DNA of 64,000 nt from CAVOGJ01 sp963695405 (lineage in GTDB: Bacteria > Planctomycetota > Planctomycetia > Pirellulales > Pirellulaceae), in the NCBI GenBank assembly GCA_963695405.1, contig CAVOGJ010000002.1:62001-126000 (forward strand), in the 5' to 3' direction. The translations under genes were made by a program, and so were the position numbers. Each line of letters begins with the position of its first letter. Position 1 is the first letter of the stretch. The notes under the pieces are model-generated. The model did not search any database and was not told the DNA's origin. It saw only the letters and a list, made by a program, of their open reading frames with translations. Shown in pieces: positions 26,389-34,073 of this stretch.

Positions 26389-26404
26389 ACGCATGGTCAT
26401 GCGT
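26389..26404. repeat. Hairpin ACGCATG-GT-CATGCGT upstream of RAYT gene
   Basis: Seven-base perfect stem with a two-base loop, with a further GAATAT (26371-26376) / ATATTC (26405-26410) pair outside it. It lies 60 bases before the transposase start and could be a REP-like recognition structure or an operator. Confidence 0.35.
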
Positions 26405-26464
26405 ATATTCCACAGTGCCGCGCCACCCGACCCGCGGCCCCCCGTTCTCCCATGGAGGTGGAAC

Positions 26465-27541
26465 ATGCCTTCCCGCCCACGTCGTGATACCGTCCGCCCC
26501 GAAATGGTCGGCGTCTACCATTGCTGGTCTCGCTGCGTCCGTCGAGCCTTCCTTTGCGGTCAGGACCCGGTCACCGGCCAGGACTACCAGTTCCGGCGAC
26601 TGTGGATCTATCAGATGCAGCAAATGCTCGCCGGACTGTTCGGGATCGAGATCGGATTCCGTGCGGAAATGAGCAACCACATCCACCTGGTCCTCCGTAA
26701 CCGGCCGGATGTCGTGAAGACCTGGTGCGACCGAGAGGTCGTGACCAAATGGCTCACGGCCACGAAGCTGGCCAAGAGCCGCGATGGTGTGCTCCAACCG
26801 CCTCCGGCGGCGCGAATTACTCTGGAACTGCTGATGCCGGGGCGGGTCAAGACCCTGCGGCGGCGTTTGTCCGATCCGTCGTGGTTTATGGGCATCCTCT
26901 GCGAGTATGTGGCGCGCCGCAGCAATCGCGAGGACGGCTGCAGGGGTACCTTCTGGGAAGATCGCTACCAGTGCCGGAACCTGGTCGACGAGGCGGCCAT
27001 TCTGATCTGTGGCATTTATGTGGATCTCAACCAGATCCGCGCGGGCGAGGCGTTGACGCCCGAGTCGTCCCGGCACACGTCGGCCTACGACCGCATCAGG
27101 GCCCGCCAGCAATACCAGCGGGCGGCCCTCGGCCTCGCGGCCCCGTTGCCGCCGGGTAAAGCTCCCGATGGCTGGATGTGTGAGTTGACGCTGGACGAGC
27201 GGGTACCACTGGACGATCCGCGGTGGCTTGCATCGGCCAGTTCCCGCCGCGCCTCGGATAAGGGTCTGCTACCGATCAGCCTGGACGATTACCTGCAGCT
27301 GCTGGACGCCAGTGGCCGCATCGTGCGGGAGGGGAAACCGGGCTCCATTCCCGATCATTTGCGGCCCATCCTGGATCGCGTGGGGATTCGCAGCGAGATG
27401 TGGTCGGCGGTGGTCCGCGGTTACGAGCAAATGTTTGGTCACGTGGTGGGCAGCTTTGCCGAGGTATCCCGACGGGCTGCGGCGGCGGGCAAGCGCTGGC
27501 AGCGGGGCCAATCCAACTGCGCGGCCGTCTTTCTCGGCTGA
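26465..27541 (+). CDS. REP-associated tyrosine transposase-like protein (Y1/RAYT family)
   Basis: 358-residue HUH-type (Y1) transposase relative. The N-terminus YHCWSRCVRRAFLCGQDP is the usual RAYT opening, the metal-binding HxH is in MSNHIHLVLR, and GTFWEDRYQCRNLVDEAAILICGIYVDLNQIRAG matches the catalytic-helix region, where Tyr in DRY or IYVDLN are candidate nucleophiles. The ATG at 26465 is preferred because GGAGG lies just upstream. The length exceeds single-domain IS200 enzymes (about 150), as in planctomycete RAYT-like proteins with C-terminal extensions. Flanking motifs at 26161-26215 and 27869-27882 may mark its unit. Confidence 0.8.
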   Translation: MPSRPRRDTVRPEMVGVYHCWSRCVRRAFLCGQDPVTGQDYQFRRLWIYQMQQMLAGLFGIEIGFRAEMSNHIHLVLRNRPDVVKTWCDREVVTKWLTATKLAKSRDGVLQPPPAARITLELLMPGRVKTLRRRLSDPSWFMGILCEYVARRSNREDGCRGTFWEDRYQCRNLVDEAAILICGIYVDLNQIRAGEALTPESSRHTSAYDRIRARQQYQRAALGLAAPLPPGKAPDGWMCELTLDERVPLDDPRWLASASSRRASDKGLLPISLDDYLQLLDASGRIVREGKPGSIPDHLRPILDRVGIRSEMWSAVVRGYEQMFGHVVGSFAEVSRRAAAAGKRWQRGQSNCAAVFLG

Positions 27542-27855
27542 GGCCGCGGCGACAACCTGGCCCACTGGCAGTTGCCCCCTGACACACCGGTGGTCATCCT
27601 ATTGCTGACGCGACGAACGGTGCGTTCGTAACCCCGTCTCACCTCAACTGGTTGGCGCAGGCCGAACTCCGCGCCTGCCACGAGATGTCGTAGCGCAGGT
27701 CGCACGACGGCGTCATCCAATCATTCCTCGCCAATACCGTCGCCCGAAGAAGCCCACCGATGGCACATCGGACCCCCGCCTGGGCATGGCTTCCTGGTCC
27801 GAAAACGCCTCCGCAATTTCTGCCAAAACTTGCTGGCAACGCCAACTAGCCGAGC
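27542..27855. other. Non-coding stretch after RAYT-like gene
   Basis: No convincing gene. It contains one perfect hairpin, ACGAACG (27613-27619) with CGTTCGT (27623-27629), without a following T-run. Confidence 0.4.
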
Positions 27856-28020
27856 TTACCTAAAGAAGTAGACTGTCTGCTTAGTTAGCGCATTTGCCCG
27901 TTCCAGCTTCATCGCTGCATTCATCAGGATTTCAATCGCTTCGGCCATGCCATCGAAACCTTGCTCGCTCAGTAGTTGGAGTAGCTCCTCGAAACGGGTA
28001 GATTGATCCTCGTGGGTCAT
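27856..28020 (-). pseudogene. N-terminal remnant of IS256/mutator-type transposase
   Basis: A 54-codon frame starting at the ATG at 28020, with AAGGAG a few bases upstream. It reads MTHEDQSTRFEELLQLLSEQ, then GFDGMAEAIEILMNAAMKLE and RANAL. This is the characteristic N-terminus of planctomycete mutator-family transposases (LSEQGFDGMAEAIE..NEAMKLER). The homology stops exactly where the AAGCAGACAGTCTA motif begins, after which a stop follows within a few codons. The normal protein has about 400 residues, so only about 45 native residues remain. The junction suggests the RAYT-linked unit or its recombination truncated it. Confidence 0.6.
27869..27882 (-). repeat. Inverted copy of AAGCAGACAGTCTA
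   Basis: Fourteen-base exact inverted match to the motif in both 28-bp repeats at 26161-26215. Together they bracket the transposase gene and about 1.7 kb of DNA. Confidence 0.55.
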
Positions 28021-28100
28021 GGGGGTCTCCTTTCGCTTGAGTGATGTCCTGCGAAAAGAAGATCAACATTGGCCCACGCTTTTCAAGCGGGACTACCAGG

Positions 28101-28130
28101 GGCATTCCGGCTACGCTACGCCGGAATGCC
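28101..28130. repeat. Perfect 11-bp hairpin near old IS end
   Basis: GGCATTCCGGC (28101-28111) pairs perfectly with GCCGGAATGCC (28120-28130) across an 8-base loop. It lies between the start of the IS256-type remnant and the 3' end of the PEP-CTERM gene, so it could be part of the IS terminus or a terminator for the minus-strand genes. Confidence 0.45.
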
Positions 28131-28181
28131 TCTGTGTTTTTACAGAAAGGATGGTACACCACCTCCGGCTCGCGTTTCGGT

Positions 28182-28937
28182 TTACCTGCGGCGACGCAGC
28201 AAGACCAGCCCCAGCAAGCTGGACGAACCAAGGATCACACTCGAGGGCTCTGGTACCGGTGCAACTTCCCAGAAAAGTTGAAAGGACGCTAAATCGAATC
28301 CGGCAATATCCGCACCGCCAAGTCCGATGACTCCCAGCCCCGAGACGCCCGTCGCAGAGCTAGTGTCCAAAGTCAAGGGAAACGAGCCCACGGGTCCACC
28401 TGCGCTGTCAAACACGGTCATGCCGGAGCCCAGCACGGCGGTCGTGTTGGCGATTTGATCCATACCACCGGCATTCGAGCCAACATCCAAGCGCCAGGCC
28501 GTAAATGGTCCGGCGGGTCCCGCGACGCCAGCGGCTACCCAAGGCGTTGGCGCACCGGCAGCGTCAACCGCCGTGTACTGAACTTGAATTAGATCGCCAC
28601 CGTTGGCGCCTGCGCCCGGTGTGAATGCTTCGGCAACCACAAATCTGTCGCCCTCATTGCCAACCAAATCGGCACCACCATCTTCGGCAGTTCCATCAAA
28701 GGTGTGAGTTGAAGGAGCAGTGTCGGAGATGAAAAACGCCGAAGCGGCGTCCTGCACGAGTGGCGCCGAGGAGAAAGTATCCCCTGAGGGATCTGATTCT
28801 GGCTGCACGAGACCGAAGATGTTCCCGTAGATGGAAGGACCGGCATTCTGCAGAACAAACGCCGGTTCCGTATCAATCGCAAAGACCGAAGAGGCCAAAA
28901 CGAGACACAATGCCCCGCCTAAGAATGTCTTCATCAC
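28182..28937 (-). CDS. PEP-CTERM sorting domain protein
   Basis: 251-residue exported protein with a signal peptide (MMKTFLGGALCLVLASSVFA) and a C-terminal PEP-CTERM signal: VPEPSSVILG, a hydrophobic stretch and the final RRRR. Proteins of this kind are handled by the exosortase system and are linked to exopolysaccharide surfaces. The Gly/Ala/Thr/Asp-rich body is typical of secreted beta-rich planctomycete proteins; I recognise no catalytic domain. AGGGAG lies upstream of the start. It is flanked by IS remnants on both sides, so its present setting is disturbed. Confidence 0.85.
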   Translation of the reverse strand: MMKTFLGGALCLVLASSVFAIDTEPAFVLQNAGPSIYGNIFGLVQPESDPSGDTFSSAPLVQDAASAFFISDTAPSTHTFDGTAEDGGADLVGNEGDRFVVAEAFTPGAGANGGDLIQVQYTAVDAAGAPTPWVAAGVAGPAGPFTAWRLDVGSNAGGMDQIANTTAVLGSGMTVFDSAGGPVGSFPLTLDTSSATGVSGLGVIGLGGADIAGFDLASFQLFWEVAPVPEPSSVILGSSSLLGLVLLRRRR

Positions 28938-29280
28938 TAGTTCTCCCTCAAGTTGCTAGAATTGTTCATTAGCGAGTGTCCCATAACCGTAGCTGGCACT
29001 TTCATTTCCCTTATACATGCTCCTTATTCAAAGTCAACTATTTCCAGCCGAAGAAATCAGCCCAACCGCAATTCAGCTAACTCCAGTCCATCAAGTCCCA
29101 TTCCCTGGCGAATGCGTTACAAACCTGTAAGGATTTCGTTTCCCTGTCACATTGGGCGCCCAAATGGGCCACCGATAGGCGTTTGAAACGAGGCCTGTTC
29201 GACGACAACTATTCCTTTCCTTGAGCGACCATAGGAACTTTCTCACGCCCCACGGCACGCGACCCTCCCCATCCCCCCGG
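28938..29280. other. Non-coding stretch upstream of PEP-CTERM gene
   Basis: No gene is supported. It should contain the promoter of the minus-strand PEP-CTERM gene. A 12-bp palindrome TTGGGCGCCCAA lies near 29150. Confidence 0.4.
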
Positions 29281-29502
29281 TCACGCCTCCTGGGCTTCTC
29301 CGTCGGCTTCGCTCGCGGTCGTGGCGAGCGCCTCCTCCAGGCGGAAACTCTTGATGTTGAGTTCGAGGATGACGCTGTGTTGCACCAGGCGATCGATCGC
29401 GGCCGTGGTCATTGGGTCTTTGAAGATGACTTCCCATTTGGAAAACGGCAGATTGCTGGTGAGCATCACGGTGCCGCTGCGAGGTCGTGTTCGAATCCAA
29501 TG
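29281..29502 (-). pseudogene. C-terminal remnant of IS21 helper ATPase IstB
   Basis: The minus strand reads SGTVMLTSNLPFSKWEVIFK, then DPMTTAAIDRLVQHSVILEL and NIKSFRLEEAL. This matches the C-terminal end of IstB proteins (ITSNLPFSEW..F.D....A..DRL.HR..I....G.S.R). Only about 70 of the usual 250 residues remain, with no Walker motifs and no istA nearby, so the gene is dead. Confidence 0.7.
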
Positions 29503-29817
29503 AGTGGAAGCCGGCGTATCGAATTGTCATCGGAAAATTCCCCCCGAAGAAACCACCCAAGCTGTAGGAAATGGTCCGCAGGGTAGCGCGGTTGGGAGGT
29601 TATGTCCAAAGACGAAATTCTAATCCCGGCCCCCAAACCGTATGGCTAGAATTTCAAAGGATGCACGATGTGGCCAAAAGCTGGGCAGCATTCCGACCTG
29701 AAGCTGTAACATGACTTGTGTAGAACAACGAGGCTGAAGGCCTGGGTTGCGATGAACGCCACGTTGGCCCTCAATACAAATACTCAACCAAACGACTCAG
29801 GCCTTCAGCCTGGGCTA
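29503..29817. other. Non-coding stretch with 14-bp inverted repeat
   Basis: No gene is supported. AGGCTGAAGGCCTG (29731-29744) is perfectly inverted as CAGGCCTTCAGCCT (29798-29811), enclosing 53 bases. The right arm abuts the IS5-family element and shares the AACGACT...GGCCTTC pattern with repeats on the other side of that element. Confidence 0.5.
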
Positions 29818-30744
29818 GGCTCTGTCCCTTAATACCAATTTAGAATCATTCTGATGATCGCGATGGTTACCATTGCCAGGTAGTTTTCGACGATTTTCTC
29901 ATAGCGAGTGGCGACGCGTCGGTATTCCTTGATCCATCCAATGAATCGCTCAATAACATTTCGGCACTTGTATTTCGCCTGATCGAAGTTTGGATTTCGG
30001 ACTTCATTGGATTGGGTGGGTATGACGTCTTCGATGCTGAGTTTTTCGATGTATCTGCGAATGGCCTTTGAACGGTAGGCCTTATCGCCAGCCAATGCTT
30101 CCGGACGCTTGGCCTTTCGATATGTCTTAATCAGGCTTGCATTCATCAAGTGCTCGAACTCGGGCCCTTCATTTCTCTGACCTGGAGTTGCGATTACCGA
30201 AATGGGAATGCCTTGACCGTCCGTCAGGAAGTGAAGTTTCGTGGAATAACCTCCTCGCGAACGTCCAAGGGCCTGTTTTTCCGCGTTTTCATCATTGCTT
30301 CTACCAGCGCTGGGGGCCCCTGAAGCCACACGATGAGCACGAACGATCGTGCCATCAACGCACCACAACTCGAAATCAATTTCTCCATTCCGCTGCAAAC
30401 GATCGATCAACGCATTGAATATGCGTTGCCAGAGTCCATTTTTCACCCACCTCCTAAACCGGTTGTAGACAGTCTTAAATTTCCCAAATTGGCTCGGCAA
30501 GTCAGCCCACGGGATTCCCGTTCGCAAAACAAAAAGAATCCCATCAATTACCCGACGGTGCGGTATCCAAGGGCGTCCCGCCTTGCCTGTACGCTCCTTC
30601 GGGAGAAAAACTCGGATTGCATTCCATTCCAGATCTGTCAAATTATGCCGCGACATCTGACTCCTCCATGAGCACTGTGGTAAGTAACTCACGGAGGATG
30701 GCAGATGTCGTTTTTTGTTCAAAACCCAATTAAGGGACAGAGCC
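29818..30744 (-). mobile_element. IS5-family insertion sequence, apparently intact
   Basis: 927-bp element bounded by perfect inverted repeats GGCTCTGTCCCTTAAT (29818-29833) and its complement (30729-30744). With the outer CTA/TAG the match extends to 19 bases. The flanks are consistent with a TA (or CTAG) target duplication. It contains one uninterrupted transposase gene on the minus strand. The perfect ends suggest recent insertion. Confidence 0.88.
29829..30656 (-). CDS. IS5-family transposase
   Basis: 275-residue DDE transposase (start ATG at 30656, MSRHNLTDLEWNAIRVFLP). The N-terminal DUF4096-type region covers the first 80 residues (GRPWIPHRRVIDGILFVLRTGIPWADLP). DDE residues are visible: Asp in CVDGTIVRAHR, Asp in ALAGDKAYRS and Glu in NVIERFIGWIKEYRR. 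Many relatives need a frameshift to join two reading frames; here one frame covers the whole protein. The longer frame back to 30722 runs almost to the right terminal repeat and is less likely. Function is transposition of the enclosing element. Confidence 0.92.
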   Translation of the reverse strand: MSRHNLTDLEWNAIRVFLPKERTGKAGRPWIPHRRVIDGILFVLRTGIPWADLPSQFGKFKTVYNRFRRWVKNGLWQRIFNALIDRLQRNGEIDFELWCVDGTIVRAHRVASGAPSAGRSNDENAEKQALGRSRGGYSTKLHFLTDGQGIPISVIATPGQRNEGPEFEHLMNASLIKTYRKAKRPEALAGDKAYRSKAIRRYIEKLSIEDVIPTQSNEVRNPNFDQAKYKCRNVIERFIGWIKEYRRVATRYEKIVENYLAMVTIAIIRMILNWY

Positions 30745-30772
30745 TAGGCAAACGACTGGGCCTTCGGCCTGA
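30744..30772. repeat. TAGGCAAACGACT + GGCCTTCGGCC repeat, copy A
   Basis: TAGGCAAACGACTGG is followed by the short hairpin GGCCTTCGGCC. The IS5-family element ends exactly at its left edge. A related unit lies at 30939-30968, and AACGACTCAGGCCTTCAGCC lies at 29791-29810 on the other side of the IS. It is probably a dispersed hairpin family of this genome. Confidence 0.5.
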
Positions 30773-31313
30773 GAACTCGCATGGGACGTGTCGATGTCTG
30801 CGATGCATTCCTCGAGTTGCACCAACACGGATAGAACGAAACACAGTCCACAAAAATCGATCGGCTTGACACGTCTACTGAACGCAATGCTTTCGGCGCC
30901 CTGAGACTTGTGTGATACACTCAGCCCGTTGGGATGGTCTAGGCACACGACCGGGGCCTGGCCCCTGATAACAAAAACCAAGGCCAAATCTACCGAACAC
31001 GTACCGAACACCGGCCGCGCACAGGAGGATGCCACAAAAAAACTACCTGTCTGAGCTGTGGCGGTGAATCAGCCCACATGAAATCAGCCCGCGGTAAGAA
31101 ACGCCCATTCGTCAAACTTGGTGGTGAAATCGACCGCCGCCGATACGGACTTGACGACTGACTGGCTTCGACGGCGTCGAGAGAAGTCCGGACGATCTTG
31201 TCGATGATCATGACACCGGCGACTTCCGGCTCGCCGTCCATCACTTAGCGGCTTGTTGGGTATCCACCCCATTTGGCGTGCCTACCCGACGCGGCCGGCC
31301 ACGTTACGCGGCG
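30745..31313. other. Non-coding stretch between IS5 element and sigma-operon terminator
   Basis: No credible gene. It holds two hairpin repeats (30744-30772, 30939-30968); the rest shows short open frames without recognisable protein features. Confidence 0.45.
30939..30968. repeat. CTAGGCACACGACC + GGGGCCTGGCCCC repeat, copy B
   Basis: It shares the order CTAGGC-ACACGAC-hairpin with copy A, but the hairpin has changed to GGGGCCTGGCCCC. Stem identity differs while pairing is kept, which points to selection for structure. Confidence 0.45.
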
Positions 31314-31356
31314 AAAAAAAAATGGCCCCGGCGCCGCATGTCGACACCGCCGGGGC
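31314..31356 (-). terminator. Rho-independent terminator of sigma/anti-sigma/PDZ operon
   Basis: On the minus strand the 9-bp stem GCCCCGGCG / CGCCGGGGC (31325-31333 with 31348-31356) is followed by two other bases and a run of nine T (A run at 31314-31322 on the plus strand). It lies 35 bases after the stop codon of the PDZ protein gene. Confidence 0.85.
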
Positions 31357-31390
31357 ACGCTTCCACAACGTGGGGGTTGTTGTGGAGACA

Positions 31391-32397
31391 CTACGCGTCG
31401 TGATTTGGATCGAATGGCTTTGCCGGTGGTTCATTGCCCGCTGGCAATTCACGCTCGTGAATACGCTGCAACTCCTCAAACATTTTCTCCATGCGGCGAT
31501 CAATGTCGTCGAATCGCTCCAGCATCCGCGGCCACGGAAGGCCTTTGTCTTCCAAGGCCCGGAGCTCGGGAGCGACTTCGCCCAACACGGTCAAGCCACC
31601 TCCACCCAGCATGCTCTCCACATGCGGACGTACCTCTTCCGGCAAGGCGTCCAGGTCGGTCTCCTTCAGAGTCCATGTATCGCCATCGCGTTTCACTACG
31701 ATATCCGCTGGTTGGTCTCCCTGCCGTGTGATCTGAATGCTTAAATTGCCCGGCATCGGTGCTTGGTTGCCAACAATGCCGGGTCCCAAGAACCGCAGTC
31801 TTGTCGGCCCCCTGCCCCTACCCGAACCGAGTTGATCCACCCATTTTCTCAATTCGTCCGTGGCGCCGTTCAAGGCCGGATTCAGCTGCTCGGCGTCCCG
31901 CAGGCTAACCACGTCGGGTCGCTCCGCGGGTGTGATCACCGCAGATAGCTTCTGTCCTTTACGCAGCCACTCAAGCGTGAGTTCGCCGTCACCAGCGTCG
32001 CCGATGGCTTGGATCAATGTTTTGGTGGAATTCAACGCCACTTGATCGACCGCTAAGAGAATATCGTGCTGTCGAAGGCCCGCTTGTTCGGCAGGACTTC
32101 CCGGCACGACCTGCTGCACTACCAGTCCGATTCCCTCCGGCAATTCGAGCTGGGCGCGCGCAGGGCGTTTTCCACTGGCCCGCAAATCACCCCCAGCCAA
32201 CGTTTGTTGGGATTGACTTCCATCGCCTCCAGCAACCCTTCCGTATCATCGATCAACGTCTTGTCGACGGCTGGTGGCACATTATTGGGGTTATTCAGGG
32301 GGACCAGTTCGTCAACCTCCTGCGGAGCCGACTGGGCAAAAACGGGAACACTCATCAGGCCCCACACGAGGGCCACGAGACAAAACGATTTGGTCAT
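31391..32397 (-). pseudogene. Secreted PDZ-domain protein, frameshifted
   Basis: The start is the ATG at 32397 (MTKSFCLVALVWGLMSVPVFAQ, a signal peptide) with AGGAG upstream. The first frame runs to KRWLGVICGPVENALRA; the second resumes QLELPEGIGLVVQQVVPGSPAEQAGLRQHDILLAVDQ, a PDZ core. The break lies in the GCGCGC tract at 32151-32160 and is explained by one extra GC dinucleotide (or loss of one base). Rejoined length is about 334 residues, ending in a Glu/Arg-rich helix. It is the third gene after an ECF sigma factor and its anti-sigma gene. It may be a decayed gene or a sequence error. Confidence 0.75.
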
Positions 32398-32484
32398 TTC
32401 TAACTCCTGTTGAATCATGAATGTCTGTCAGCAAGCACCTGCGGACGCTCCCCTCGCCGACACTCCCTTATTCGTTGCTCGCTA

Positions 32485-32520
32485 ATGGGTTTCATTATGG
32501 GATTCATTATGGGTTTCAAG
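32485..32520. repeat. Three 12-base tandem repeats ATGGG(T/A)TTCA(T/A)(T/G)
   Basis: Units at 32485, 32497 and 32509 differ at one or two bases. They lie between the anti-sigma and PDZ genes. No coding role is supported. Confidence 0.6.
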
Positions 32521-32584
32521 TTGGCGGCACTTCAGGCACGCCGTCGCCTGAGGTACTCGTTTGGCCAGCGGATGGGCGGCCGTC

Positions 32585-33293
32585 CTAGTACGCATGATTG
32601 CTGACGGGAACGACTTGAATATCTTCATAAGGCACGTTGACAACGCGACCGTCGGGCAAACGCCCTGGCATCAGACCACGTTCACGTCGCACATCCGCCC
32701 CCAGTTGTTCTAGTCTCGATTCAATCTCGGGCGGCAAAGCCGACTCGTTCTCCCAAAGCTGATGGTCGGTTACAAAGTAAGGTGCATCGCCGAAAGGTCG
32801 TGCCACCCGATCCCGTGAGACAACTTGAGGTTGGCGGTCAGCCGGCATGCGATCCACGGGAACCGACGGGACCGGAGACACGATCATCGAGGGAGCCGGA
32901 GTCTGCTGCTTGCGCCATGTCAATCAACCAGCCGACGGCGAACGCCGCCATCACCAAGGCCGCCAAGGAAAGCATCTTGATCCAACCGAGTTCGCTGCCC
33001 GCCGCGTCTCGCCGACGGGACCCATCTGGTCGGCTGGTCGCATCGACCGCGTCTGGCCTAATCCCCTCTTCGCTCACCTGGCGACCCGACGTTTCACTGT
33101 TTGGACGCGACGCTGCGGCCGCTCTGTCCTGAGCGGCGGCAAGTTCCTGACGCAGTGCCTGTTCCTCAAGAAAAGCCAAGGCGCAGTCTCGCCACCGATC
33201 GGGATGCGCGTCCAGCCATCGAAGCGTGACCTGCTGCTCTTCGAGCGACAGCTCCCCGTCGACCAATCGCATTAATTGCCTATCATCTACCAT
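32585..33293 (-). pseudogene. Membrane anti-sigma factor, apparent +1 frameshift
   Basis: The N-terminal frame (33293 to 32838) begins MVDDRQLMRLVDGELSLEEQ, typical of planctomycete anti-sigma proteins, and has one membrane helix (MLSLAALVMAAFAVGWLIDM). It then falls into SGSLDDRVSGPVGSRGSHAG. The other frame, entered by skipping one base near 32915, reads RKQQTPAPSM and ends LPDGRVVNVPYEDIQVVPVS, the usual C-terminus of these proteins. Rejoined length is about 235 residues. It is encoded just after the ECF sigma gene and would sequester that sigma at the membrane. Confidence 0.75.
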
Positions 33294-33389
33294 TCAAACT
33301 TCCTCGATTTCGCATGTGCCTGCGTGCCAGCTTTCGTCTGGGGCCTGTCGTGTGACGCTCTCAAGTGACGCAGGCCTCCGTCTCCGGAA

Positions 33390-33974
33390 TCAAACGGCTG
33401 CCCGTGGCCCGTGGCGATCGCCGTACGGGCCGATCATGTCGTCACGCGTCAGTTTTTCTCGCAGCCGTTTTCGGGCTCGATGAAGTCGCGCCTCGACAGC
33501 GCTGTGACTGATGCCCAAGTGTTGAGCCAATTCGTGGTAACTCCAGCCTTGTTCGTACTTTAACATTAATATTTCGCGGTCCCGCTGATGCAGCGTCGCC
33601 ATCGCCTGGCGAATACAGGTCGCTCGCTCCTGGGCCAGCAGCCATTCCAATGGGTCCGACTCGCGTGAGTCGGATTCTCGCGGCTGAACCCGTTCCGCAA
33701 AGCCGCCAACCAGTTTCCGTCGCCGGCCGGCCGTGCGTCGGTACATCAGGGTCTGGCGGACGGCGACTTGGTAGAGCCACGGGGCCACTTTATCGGCACC
33801 CAAGCCTGGCGGTCCTCCTTTGGAGGCGGCGAGTGCCACGTTTTGCAGAACGTCCTCCACCGCCTGCGGTTCGCCCAAACGCGCAGCCACAACGGATCGC
33901 AACCACGATGTGTGGTCCCGAAGCGCCCCGTCCCAATCAATGGGCGTCTGCGTCGAGTTCGCGGTTCCTGTCAT
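33390..33974 (-). CDS. ECF-type RNA polymerase sigma factor
   Basis: 194 residues from the ATG at 33974 (MTGTANSTQTP); 34046 is an alternative start. Region 2 is seen in WLRSVVAARLGEPQAVEDVLQNVALAA and WLYQVAVRQTLMYRR; region 4 is LHQRDREILMLKYEQGWSYHELAQHLGISHSAVEARLHRARKRL. Region 3 is absent, as in ECF sigmas. The first gene of the operon with an anti-sigma factor and a PDZ protein, it probably responds to an envelope signal. Such genes often autoregulate; no promoter could be identified with confidence. Confidence 0.9.
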   Translation of the reverse strand: MTGTANSTQTPIDWDGALRDHTSWLRSVVAARLGEPQAVEDVLQNVALAASKGGPPGLGADKVAPWLYQVAVRQTLMYRRTAGRRRKLVGGFAERVQPRESDSRESDPLEWLLAQERATCIRQAMATLHQRDREILMLKYEQGWSYHELAQHLGISHSAVEARLHRARKRLREKLTRDDMIGPYGDRHGPRAAV

Positions 33975-34073
33975 GGCCAGCAGAGAGTTGCCGGTTTGGG
34001 CCAGCTTCTTGCACGAAAATTTCCGCCGTCCTGGCGGATTTGCCACGGGCCGCGGCCGGCCGGGCCGAAGGGC

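Noticed and set aside
26083..26466. Minus-strand frames upstream of the RAYT-like gene
   Set aside because: They cross direct repeats and palindromes and show no recognisable domain.
30990..31272. Two minus-strand frames of 84 and 62 codons
   Set aside because: No family resemblance, and they overlap each other in different frames in a repeat-rich non-coding area.
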